A stretch of DNA of 8,953 bases from an uncultured Cloacibacillus sp. (GTDB lineage: Bacteria > Synergistota > Synergistia > Synergistales > Synergistaceae), in NCBI GenBank assembly GCA_900545755.1, contig URAG01000087.1, positions 1 through 8,953 on the forward strand. Reading direction: 5' to 3'. Both the position numbers and the translations under genes were made by a program. The first letter of the stretch is position 1. The number at the start of each line of letters is the position of its first letter. Of the stretch, positions 1 through 6,611 are shown piece by piece. A model generated the notes under the pieces. The model did not search any database. It saw nothing but the letters and a program-made list of their open reading frames with translations, and was not told where the DNA came from.

Positions 1-53
1 GAGCACATTATGAGCTTCAGCATTCAGGCAGGCGCCCGAAGCGCATAAAGAAA

Positions 54-1151
54 TCAGCAATATCGCCTAACATAGGCACAGACGAGCATCAGAAGGAATT
101 TGTCAGCATCTTTATGCAGCGGGTCGATTCCAAGAAGCCCACGCAGACGTGCGACGCGTTGCGTTACTGTGTTTCTATGCACATACATCTTCTCGGCGGT
201 AAGTATTACGTTCATGTCGTGCGCTATCAGAGCCTCTGCGGTCTCAGCAAGCTCCGGCTCGGAGCGCAGCTTCTCCGCGTACGGCGCAAGGAAGTGGCGC
301 AGTCGCGCCGGCTCCGTTTTCTGGAAAGTGTATTCGAGGATATAGTCCGACGCATAAAGTACTCCGCCGCGCCTTCCGCAGGCCTTCGCCCATTCGCCCG
401 CTATGAGCGCCGCTTCGAGGCTCAGCCGGTATTCCTCAGGCTGCCTCGCGTATGTGCCGGCCATGATGATCGGATGGAAGCCGCAGCGCGCCTCCAGCCC
501 TTCGGCAAGCGCGCGAAGATATCCGTCGAGCTGGATCTTGACCGAGCGCCCGTCTTCTTCAAGGCAGCGGCATATCACGAGCCTTCCTTCGCTCGTCACG
601 CCGCAGATATCCTGTTCGCTGGTGCCGCGGAAGCATGAGACGGCGAGCTCAGCTTCGCCTGGCTTCGCCGGCACACCGCCGACGACGCAGACGGCGCGCG
701 GTATTTCAAGATTTTTGCCCTGTTCCTCGGCGAGTAGAAAGGTGTAAACTTTCATCTCCCGCGTGTCCGTGTACAGCAAGTTGTTCAGCAACTGATTCTC
801 TCCGCGCGGCTTGCCGGCATCTGATGCGCCTTCCGAGACGCCGCACGTTGCGGCCTGCGCGAGCGCTTCCAACATTAACATCGGCTGCGCGGCGCTAGCA
901 TAGTCCTCGGCGCACAGGTAAAGCGCAAGCAGCCGCGACGACGGAAGAGGAAGCCGTACGCAGTAGAAAAGCTTCCCCCCGTCAGAGAAGACATCCGCCT
1001 CCTTACGCGCGCCTGCCGGAAGCGGCGGATGCGCGCATTTTATCGTCTCACGCCTTGCCGTTTCGACGCCGCCGCTGAATAGCAGCACGTCGCTGCGCGG
1101 GAAAGCTGCGCAGGCCATTTCAAAGAGTCGTTCAGCGTATGTCTTTAGCAT
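54..1151 (-). CDS. CdaR/PucR-family transcriptional regulator (no DctP domain)
   Basis: A 365-residue protein, probably a cytosolic DNA-binding regulator. The C-terminus (about residues 302-360) matches the PucR-type helix-turn-helix (HTH_30): a helix beginning LAETAEALIAHDMN, then YVHRNTVTQRVARLR with the hallmark HRNT at 325-328, then GIDPLHKDADKFLL. Residues about 118-290 resemble the central region of CdaR-like sugar-diacid regulators, starting with ENQLLNNLLY. Residues 1-110 look like a small GAF/PAS-like sensor of unknown ligand. There is no signal peptide or membrane helix. The ATG start lies inside the 3' end of the upstream fusion gene (20-nt overlap, different frame) behind a weak AAGAG, which suggests translational coupling. 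It shares its domain plan with the regulatory half of that upstream protein, so the two may be paralogues that act together. The family call is firm; the ligand and target genes are unknown. The ORF ends complete inside the window. Confidence 0.85.
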   Translation of the reverse strand: MLKTYAERLFEMACAAFPRSDVLLFSGGVETARRETIKCAHPPLPAGARKEADVFSDGGKLFYCVRLPLPSSRLLALYLCAEDYASAAQPMLMLEALAQAATCGVSEGASDAGKPRGENQLLNNLLYTDTREMKVYTFLLAEEQGKNLEIPRAVCVVGGVPAKPGEAELAVSCFRGTSEQDICGVTSEGRLVICRCLEEDGRSVKIQLDGYLRALAEGLEARCGFHPIIMAGTYARQPEEYRLSLEAALIAGEWAKACGRRGGVLYASDYILEYTFQKTEPARLRHFLAPYAEKLRSEPELAETAEALIAHDMNVILTAEKMYVHRNTVTQRVARLRGLLGIDPLHKDADKFLLMLVCAYVRRYC

Positions 1152-3192
1152 AGCGTCTCTTAGCCGTCATGATTTTTGTAAGGAAGTCGCGTCGCTGCTC
1201 CGATTCGTAGAGCGGACGGACGGAGTTTCGCCACATGGCTTCCTCCTCCGCAGTCGGGACGACGGCTTTCATGCCGAGACGCAGCAGTTCGTTCTTCGCC
1301 GCCAGGTTGCTTTCGGCCTGGCGCTTCAGCACCCACGCATCGCTCTCATTTATAGCTTCACTCAACATCTCCTGCTTGTAGGCGTCAAGCTCGTTCCACG
1401 AACTCTGCGAGAAGCACAGCGCCTCCATGCTGTACCAAATGCGCAGCTCAGTGACAAACTCCTGATATTTGTAAAATTCCATGTCGAGTATATTCTTGTA
1501 TGGATTCTCCTGGCTGTCTATCATTTTCGACGCGAGCGCGTCCTTTATGTTGTTGTAATAAATCTGTATAGGTATCGCGCCGAGACGCGCAAAATAGTTC
1601 CTTATCGCTGGAGATGCGAGTATCCTTATGCGCCGCCCCCTAAGGTCGTCAGGCGTGCGTATCGGCACGCCGCTCGACGTAATGTAACGCCATCCGAGCG
1701 ACCATAGGCTCGGGCAGATTATCCCGGCCTCATCGAGGCCGCCGCGCAGATCCGGAAGTATCACCTCGCGCGCAAGATAGCCCGCCTCGTCCGCCGAGTC
1801 GAAGAGAAACGGCAGATGCAACGTGAAAACCTTGTTATCGGTATAGGGACAAAGCGCTATCGCAGAGCTGACTACGATGTTTAGCGCGCCCGACATCAGC
1901 ATACCGAGCAGCTTGTAGTTGTCGCCGGAGGTCGAGATGGTGTGCATATTTATCTGGAAATTTCCTCCGCTTTTTTTGTAAAGCAGCTCCGAAAGATGCT
2001 TCAACCCGTCGCTGACGACGCTGCCTGGCTGTACTATGACGCCGCCGTTCCAGACGGTCTTCTTCGTCCTATGCAGCACGCAGGCGCGCAGCGCGACGCG
2101 GTCGCGGATGCTGTGCAGCGGGTCAAGCGCAGCGTTGTCCTTCATTTTCCTCATGCGCTGCAAAATAGTGTTGCGGTGTACGGAGAGCGCGCCGGCGCAG
2201 CGTATCGGGCTGCAATCCGCCTCTGAGAGCGCGGCGGCTGTCTCCGGCATATCGCGTCCTGCGCACAGCGCCGCAGAAATGTCGCGCGTCAGGCACTTCC
2301 GTGCCGCTCCGTCAAGGTTTGAAAAAAGCCACTCGAATATAAAATCGTCTATGAAAAGGCACTCGGCGTCCTCGCCGCGACCGCCGCGCCTCGAGTATAG
2401 GTAGGCAGCCTCGCTGTAGCTGTTGTGCAACAGCTCAGCGCGCGGATAGGCGCTGCCGACGCAAACCGAGAGCTTGACGCCGTCAGGTAGGAGCTCCGCT
2501 ACGCGGCGCGCCGTACGCCTTGTCTCCTCTGCAAAAGCCGCCCGTTCCACGCCCGCAACAGTTTTGAAAACTATCATCTGCCACGCGTCCGCGCAGCCGT
2601 ATATGTCCTGCGCGCCGAAAAGTCCAAGTTGCTCCGCGCGCCGCTCAATTTCGACGAATGGTCCGTCTCCGTCCTCTGCGCCGCCGGACGCGGCGAAGAG
2701 CACCGCGCAGCGCGGCTCGTCGCGCAGATAGCCGAATGAGCTGAGATAGGATTCAGCCTCTGAATCTATGCGGCCAGAACCGGCAAGCTGGCTGACGAGC
2801 ATCGTACGCTTACGCTCCGCCGTCCCCTTGCCGCCTTCAGCGTCGCATTCGGCGGCTATCAGGACTTTCAGATAATCGGCGGCTAGCTCGCCGCGCCCGG
2901 ACGGCGCTATTACGTAGCAAAGCACGCGCCCGCCGCGCTCGACCTGCGCTACACGCAGCGCAAGCGCGGCCGCGCGCGCTTCATCTCCGGCGCCAGACAG
3001 CCCGCCTTCAATCAGCGCAGATACGTTTTTCCCAAACTCGCCGCCGCCGCGCAGCAGCCTGATATTCATCTCAGCGTCCACTACGCCGAAAGGAACGTCC
3101 ACTGCACACGACGCTGCGCGCGAGACGGCTTCGACGATCGATTCTTTCAGCACATAGGCAGTTTCCACAGCTGCACAGCCCTTCTCCAGCAC
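1132..3192 (-). CDS. Fusion: CdaR/PucR-type regulator + TRAP solute-binding (DctP) domain
   Basis: A 686-residue two-part protein. Residues about 10-110 form a sensor-like N-terminus and about 125-300 a CdaR-like central region. Residues 314-372 form a PucR-type helix-turn-helix (VHRNTILQRMRKMKDN, HRNT at 339-342, then LDPLHSIRDRVALRA). After a short linker, about 385-675 match a DctP TRAP receptor: QPGSVVSDGLKHLSELLYKK, LPFLF (460-464), DDLRGRRIRI with Arg523 where the family has its substrate-carboxylate arginine, LGAIPI, then DSQENP (559-564) followed by the FYKYQEFVT stretch. No signal peptide or membrane segment is visible, so the receptor domain is inferred to be cytosolic. PucR proteins normally end at the HTH; here about 300 residues follow in one uninterrupted frame. 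Coordinates use the longest frame (GTG at 3192, no Shine-Dalgarno); GTG at 3168 is preceded by GGAGAAGGG at 10-nt spacing and may be the real start. Likely a ligand-responsive one-component regulator; ligand and targets unknown. Confidence 0.85.
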   Translation of the reverse strand: MLEKGCAAVETAYVLKESIVEAVSRAASCAVDVPFGVVDAEMNIRLLRGGGEFGKNVSALIEGGLSGAGDEARAAALALRVAQVERGGRVLCYVIAPSGRGELAADYLKVLIAAECDAEGGKGTAERKRTMLVSQLAGSGRIDSEAESYLSSFGYLRDEPRCAVLFAASGGAEDGDGPFVEIERRAEQLGLFGAQDIYGCADAWQMIVFKTVAGVERAAFAEETRRTARRVAELLPDGVKLSVCVGSAYPRAELLHNSYSEAAYLYSRRGGRGEDAECLFIDDFIFEWLFSNLDGAARKCLTRDISAALCAGRDMPETAAALSEADCSPIRCAGALSVHRNTILQRMRKMKDNAALDPLHSIRDRVALRACVLHRTKKTVWNGGVIVQPGSVVSDGLKHLSELLYKKSGGNFQINMHTISTSGDNYKLLGMLMSGALNIVVSSAIALCPYTDNKVFTLHLPFLFDSADEAGYLAREVILPDLRGGLDEAGIICPSLWSLGWRYITSSGVPIRTPDDLRGRRIRILASPAIRNYFARLGAIPIQIYYNNIKDALASKMIDSQENPYKNILDMEFYKYQEFVTELRIWYSMEALCFSQSSWNELDAYKQEMLSEAINESDAWVLKRQAESNLAAKNELLRLGMKAVVPTAEEEAMWRNSVRPLYESEQRRDFLTKIMTAKRRYAKDIR
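3179..3187 (-). promoter_or_regulatory. Candidate ribosome binding site for the fusion regulator
   Basis: The minus strand reads GGAGAAGGG, 10 nt before an in-frame GTG at 3168 (codon 9 of the longest frame). No comparable purine-rich site precedes the GTG at 3192. This favours the shorter protein, beginning at the VETAYVLKES stretch, but both starts are GTG and the choice is not certain. Confidence 0.4.
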
Positions 3193-3244
3193 AGCCGTAT
3201 GAAGGAATTTCCCGAGTACGGCAGGCGGCAGACATTCTCACGCT

Positions 3245-3250
3245 AGTATA
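3245..3250 (-). promoter_or_regulatory. Candidate -10 element upstream of the regulator pair
   Basis: The minus strand carries TATACT, one mismatch from TATAAT, inside the AT-rich stretch TTTGATATATACTAGC. It lies about 50 nt before the longest possible start of the fusion gene and downstream of the iorB terminator. No good -35 hexamer is present at 16-18 nt (about GTATTT), so if this is the promoter it is probably weak or activator-dependent. Autoregulation by the encoded regulators is possible but not shown. Confidence 0.35.
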
Positions 3251-3352
3251 TATCAAAGTCAGCCGCAAATACAGACTGGCGCGGCGGCACGGCTAATCCA
3301 GAGCAGGCTTCGGCAGACGCGTTTCCGACGGAGATCCAGAGCGAGGCGTAGA

Positions 3353-3390
3353 AAGACCGCCGCCCGCGGATTGCCGTGAGCGGCGGTCTT
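3353..3390 (-). terminator. Probable intrinsic terminator after iorB
   Basis: On the minus strand an 11-bp perfect stem (AAGACCGCCGC pairing with GCGGCGGTCTT) encloses a 16-nt loop and is followed by TTTCT. It begins about 48 nt after the iorB stop codon. The stem is very GC-rich but the U-tract is short, so termination may be incomplete. It separates iorAB from the regulator pair, which has its own candidate -10 just downstream. Confidence 0.7.
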
Positions 3391-3437
3391 GTCGTAAAAC
3401 GGCGCGGTTTTTCTCAGCGCTGCGATTTCAGCGCGAG

Positions 3438-4019
3438 TTACTGGGCCAACCCCGCTTTGAAGGCCCTGAGGTTAAGGTCGAGAAGCTTTTCCGGGATCAG
3501 CTCTTTGAGGACGGAATCCCAGTCAAGATCCTCTAGCCCCATCGCCTTTACAAGCGCGCCGAGCAGAACGATGTTCTGCGCCTTAATGTTTCCCAGCGAG
3601 CTCGCTATCTCGCCGGCGTTGAATATCTTCGTGTTCGGCACCGCGGCGCGGAGTTTTTCAGTTACTCCGTGCGGGTATTCCGCCGCACCGGTGAGCACCG
3701 GCAGCGAATATATCTCGAAGTCGTTGACAACCAGCGTGCCGCCCTTTTTCAGGTACTGGAGCCAGCGCGCCGCCTCTACCTTCTCGAAGGCTACGAGCAC
3801 GTCGGCCTCTCCCTCCGGAACGACCGGCGAGGCGACCTTCGAGCCGTAGCGCACATGCGTCGTGACGCTGCCGCCCCGCTGGCTCATGCCGTGTATCTCT
3901 GACATCTTGACGTCGTAGCCTTTGCGCGCGAGCCCCTCGGAGAGTATCTTCGAGGCGAGTATCGTACCCTGTCCGCCTACGCCGACAAGGAGAATGCTTT
4001 TCGTATCGTTCGTCTTCAT
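3438..4019 (-). CDS. iorB: Indolepyruvate:ferredoxin oxidoreductase, beta subunit
   Basis: A 193-residue protein of the 2-oxoacid:acceptor oxidoreductase gamma-type family, the small subunit of the IorA2B2 enzyme. That enzyme converts indolepyruvate, phenylpyruvate and hydroxyphenylpyruvate to aryl-acetyl-CoA plus CO2 and passes electrons to ferredoxin in the cytosol. Visible hallmarks are the N-terminal glycine-rich GVGGQG (13-18) and EIHGMSQRGGSV (41-52), followed by the expected alpha/beta core; the length is normal for IorB. The ATG lies 3 nt after the iorA stop, and its Shine-Dalgarno AGGGAGGG (4027-4034, 7-nt spacing) is built into the last iorA codons, so the two subunits are translationally coupled. 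The subunit pairing with iorA makes the assignment strong. The exact 2-oxoacid preference cannot be read from sequence. Confidence 0.95.
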   Translation of the reverse strand: MKTNDTKSILLVGVGGQGTILASKILSEGLARKGYDVKMSEIHGMSQRGGSVTTHVRYGSKVASPVVPEGEADVLVAFEKVEAARWLQYLKKGGTLVVNDFEIYSLPVLTGAAEYPHGVTEKLRAAVPNTKIFNAGEIASSLGNIKAQNIVLLGALVKAMGLEDLDWDSVLKELIPEKLLDLNLRAFKAGLAQ

Positions 4020-4022
4020 CGC

Positions 4023-5789
4023 CTAGCCCTCCCTCTTAATGGCCTGTTTCGGACAAATCTGCATACAGACGGTGCAGCCGTTGCACGAGGCGCGGTCGAT
4101 ATATACGCGGCCGTCGCGGAAGTTGACGGCGGGGCAGCCGGCCTTGAGACAGAGCTTGCATTTCACGCACTTGTCTTCATCGACGACGCATTTCATATTC
4201 GCGCGGCGCTTGACGACTTCTTTGATGAGCGCGCACGGCGACGTAGTGATGATGACGAATGGTTCAGTCGCCTCGTATCCGTCGCGGATCGCTTCTCTAG
4301 TAGCGGTGAGGTCGTATGGATCGATGAGGCGGATGTTCTCTTCCTTGACGCCGCAGGCCATGCAGAGCGCCTTGAGGTCTACTTGGTGAGTCGGCTCGCC
4401 CATGAGGGTGCGGCCGGTGCCGGGGTTCTCCTGATGGCCGGTCATCGCCGTGATTCTGTTATCGAGGATGTTTATGACGATCGGGGCCTTGTTGACTATC
4501 GCGTCGATAAGGCCCGTGATGCCCGAGTGAAAGAATGTAGAATCTCCGATGACGGCGAATACCTTTTCCTTGCGCCCCGCGCGTTCGACGGCCTTGCGGA
4601 ATCCGACGCCGCCGGAGACGCTCGCGCCCATGCATATGACGGTGTCGGTGACGGAAAGCGGCGGAACGATGCCGAGCGTGTAACAGCCTATATCCCCTGT
4701 CACGACGATGTCCTTATATTTGCCGACCTCGTAGAAGAAGCCGCGGTGCGTGCATCCAGCGCAGAGGACTGGAGGGCGCGGCGGGACGTTGACATCTATC
4801 GAGTAACCGCCGGTCTCTTCCGACTCTGGGAAGAAGGCGCGGCGCACGCGCTCCGGCGTAAGCTCGTCTATCCACGGAAGCTTCTCGCGCCCAGTGCAGG
4901 CGATGCCGAGCGTTTTGACGTAGTTCTCAAGGTATGGCTCGTTCTCCTCGATGACGTAGAGCGTCTCGACGGAGGCGGCGAAGTCGCGGATTTTCTTTTC
5001 CGGCAGCGGCCACGTGAAGCCGAGCTTGAGGTATGAAGCCTCGTCGCCGAATACTTCCTTCGCATGGTTGTAGGAAATTCCGCTCGTTATAATGCCGACC
5101 TTGCCTGTGCCGCGTTCGACGCGGTTGAGCGGCGTATTTTCGCTGTATTCCTTCATGGAGGCGATGCGCTCGGTCAATATCTGCTTGCGGCGCTTAGCGT
5201 TCGCGGGGGCCATGACGTATTTCGTTACGTCCTTCTTGTAGGGGCGCACCTCGCGCTCTACTCTTTCACCCGTTTCGACGAGCGTCTTGCTGTGGCAAAT
5301 GCGCGTCGTGACGCGGAAGAGCACCGGCGTGTCGAATTTCTCTGAAATCTCGAAGGCTTCCTTAACGTAGTCGAGACACTCCTGGCTGTCGGATGGTTCG
5401 ACCATCGCTATCTTCGCGTGCGAGGCGTAGAAGCGGTTGTCCTGCTCGTTCTGCGAGCTGAAAAGACCCGGATCGTCTGCGGATACTATCACGAGTCCGC
5501 CGTTGACGCCGGTGTATGCGAGTGTGAAAAGCGGGTCGGCCGCTACGTTGAGGCCGACGTGCTTCATCGCGGCGAGCGCCCTCGCGCCCGCTATCGAAGC
5601 GCCTGCCGCCGCTTCAAGCGCGACCTTTTCGTTAGTCGACCACTCGGCGTAGACCCCGGCGTCCTTATAGGTTGCGAGGTTTTCGAGAATCTCCGTCGAG
5701 GGCGTTCCGGGATACGCGGCGGCGAAGTGCAGCCCGGCTTCCCAAGCGCCACGGGCCGTCGCCTCGTTTCCGGTCATAATCTTCCTCAT
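4023..5789 (-). CDS. iorA: Indolepyruvate:ferredoxin oxidoreductase, alpha subunit
   Basis: The catalytic, thiamine-diphosphate-dependent subunit of the aryl-pyruvate ferredoxin oxidoreductase used in anaerobic aromatic amino acid breakdown. At 588 residues it has the usual IorA length. The N-terminal pyrimidine-binding domain carries AAYPGTPSTEI (about 24-34). The diphosphate/Mg-binding region has GDIGCYTLG (365-373), GDSTFFHSG (415-423) and DNRITAMTGHQENP (443-456). The C-terminus is a two-cluster ferredoxin domain: the first cluster uses the atypical CxxCxxCx4CP spacing (Cys541, 544, 547, 552), the second CxxCxxCx3CP (Cys569, 572, 575, 579). All eight cysteines are present. The frame can be extended to a TTG at 5807, but that extension encodes the Shine-Dalgarno itself, so ATG at 5789 is the start. 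It follows a terminator hairpin and precedes iorB by 3 nt. Confidence 0.96.
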   Translation of the reverse strand: MRKIMTGNEATARGAWEAGLHFAAAYPGTPSTEILENLATYKDAGVYAEWSTNEKVALEAAAGASIAGARALAAMKHVGLNVAADPLFTLAYTGVNGGLVIVSADDPGLFSSQNEQDNRFYASHAKIAMVEPSDSQECLDYVKEAFEISEKFDTPVLFRVTTRICHSKTLVETGERVEREVRPYKKDVTKYVMAPANAKRRKQILTERIASMKEYSENTPLNRVERGTGKVGIITSGISYNHAKEVFGDEASYLKLGFTWPLPEKKIRDFAASVETLYVIEENEPYLENYVKTLGIACTGREKLPWIDELTPERVRRAFFPESEETGGYSIDVNVPPRPPVLCAGCTHRGFFYEVGKYKDIVVTGDIGCYTLGIVPPLSVTDTVICMGASVSGGVGFRKAVERAGRKEKVFAVIGDSTFFHSGITGLIDAIVNKAPIVINILDNRITAMTGHQENPGTGRTLMGEPTHQVDLKALCMACGVKEENIRLIDPYDLTATREAIRDGYEATEPFVIITTSPCALIKEVVKRRANMKCVVDEDKCVKCKLCLKAGCPAVNFRDGRVYIDRASCNGCTVCMQICPKQAIKREG

Positions 5790-5794
5790 TAAAT

Positions 5795-5803
5795 CTCCTC
5801 CTT
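5795..5803 (-). promoter_or_regulatory. Ribosome binding site of iorA
   Basis: The minus strand reads AAGGAGGAG, a near-perfect anti-16S match, 5 nt before ATG at 5789. It rules out the longer TTG start at 5807. The site lies only a few bases beyond the U-tract of the upstream terminator. Confidence 0.9.
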
Positions 5804-5805
5804 GC

Positions 5806-5840
5806 AAATAAAAAACCCGGCCTTCGCGAGCGAAGCCGGG
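5806..5840 (-). terminator. Intrinsic terminator after pssA
   Basis: The minus strand forms CCCGGCTTCG-CTCG-CGAAGGCCGGG, a 10-bp stem with one bulged G and a 4-nt loop (5816-5840), followed directly by TTTTTTATTT. It starts 24 nt after the pssA stop. It should end the gyrA-psd-pssA transcript, and its U-tract runs almost into the iorA Shine-Dalgarno. Confidence 0.9.
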
Positions 5841-5864
5841 ATATAAATTCCTTGACTGTTGCCG

Positions 5865-6611
5865 TTATTCTTTGTCTTCGGCGGAACGCTCGTCTTCGGC
5901 GTCGAGCATTATCCACGCGGCGCCGTCAAATCTTACCAACCCGCTTATTATATACATTAAAGCGACGGCGAGGAAAGCTTTTTCCCTCAAAACTACAAAG
6001 CAGAGCGCGATGAAGGTCGTCATGCCGTAAAGCTTGACCTTGTTGACGTTATGCTTGTTGAGGCGCTTCGCATTACAGTAGGGCACGGAGCTGACCATCA
6101 GAGCGCCGATGAAACACATAGCGCACATCGCGACGAGAGGTGTCACGGGGACACCGGCGATGACCATCGCGGCAAGCGTCAAGCCGCCGGCTGGAATCGG
6201 AAGCCCCTGGAACGGGCCGGCTGGGACATGCGTGACGTTGAAGCGGGCGAGGCGCAGAACGCCGCAGAGCGCGAAGAAAGAAGCGGCCAGCGGACCCCAT
6301 ATGCCGACGTTCGGGCCGATGTAGGCCGAATATACGAGAAACGCCGGCGCCACGCCGAAGCTTATCGCGTCCGCGAGGCTGTCGAGTTCCTCCCCAAACT
6401 GGCTGCCGCCGCCGAGGCTGCGCGCGACGCGCCCGTCCATTACGTCGAAGAATACCGCAAAGCAGATCAGCGCCGCGGCGGGGATGAGCTTGTCGTGCGA
6501 CGTTAATATGAGAGACGAGACTCCGCAGAAAACGCTGCCGCTCGTTATCATATTCGGTATTATCATTCTGAACGGTATGTTCCTCGCCCGTCTCCGCTTG
6601 CGCTTATCCAT
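5865..6611 (-). CDS. pssA: CDP-diacylglycerol--serine O-phosphatidyltransferase
   Basis: An integral membrane enzyme of the CDP-alcohol phosphatidyltransferase family. It condenses CDP-diacylglycerol with L-serine to give phosphatidylserine and CMP, the first committed step to phosphatidylethanolamine. The family signature DGx2ARx8Gx3Dx3D is perfect: Asp59-Gly60, Ala63-Arg64, Gly73, Asp77, Asp81. The basic N-terminus (MDKRKRRRAR) is followed by several hydrophobic segments (about 17-37, 42-57, 84-118, 140-175, 195-225), typical of the bacterial type II (Bacillus-like) enzyme, and length 248 is normal. The serine substrate is inferred from the adjacent decarboxylase gene, since the motif is shared by phosphatidylglycerophosphate and other synthases. 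The ATG overlaps the psd stop by 8 nt (ATGGATAA), with AGGAG 9 nt upstream inside psd, so translation is coupled. The C-terminal tail is acidic and soluble. Confidence 0.93.
   Translation of the reverse strand: MDKRKRRRARNIPFRMIIPNMITSGSVFCGVSSLILTSHDKLIPAAALICFAVFFDVMDGRVARSLGGGSQFGEELDSLADAISFGVAPAFLVYSAYIGPNVGIWGPLAASFFALCGVLRLARFNVTHVPAGPFQGLPIPAGGLTLAAMVIAGVPVTPLVAMCAMCFIGALMVSSVPYCNAKRLNKHNVNKVKLYGMTTFIALCFVVLREKAFLAVALMYIISGLVRFDGAAWIMLDAEDERSAEDKE

Noticed and set aside
12..45. Possible hairpin after the left-most regulator (GCTTC...GAAGC on the minus strand)
   Set aside because: The stem is short with a long irregular loop and no following U-tract, so I do not call it a terminator.
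114..638. A 174-codon open frame on the plus strand opposite the left regulator
   Set aside because: It is antisense to the PucR-type helix-turn-helix and central region and has no recognisable motifs.
3071..3268. A 65-codon cysteine-rich minus-strand frame (ATG at 3235 or an earlier start) just after the candidate -10
   Set aside because: It overlaps the 5' end of the fusion gene in another frame, has no good Shine-Dalgarno and ends in an arginine/serine-rich stretch. It could be a leader peptide but nothing supports this.
4383..5036. A 217-codon open frame on the plus strand inside iorA
   Set aside because: It is fully antisense to the conserved catalytic region of IorA and its translation shows no recognisable domain.
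5790..5807. N-terminal extension of IorA from TTG at 5807
   Set aside because: The extra codons are the Shine-Dalgarno sequence itself, ideally spaced for ATG at 5789.
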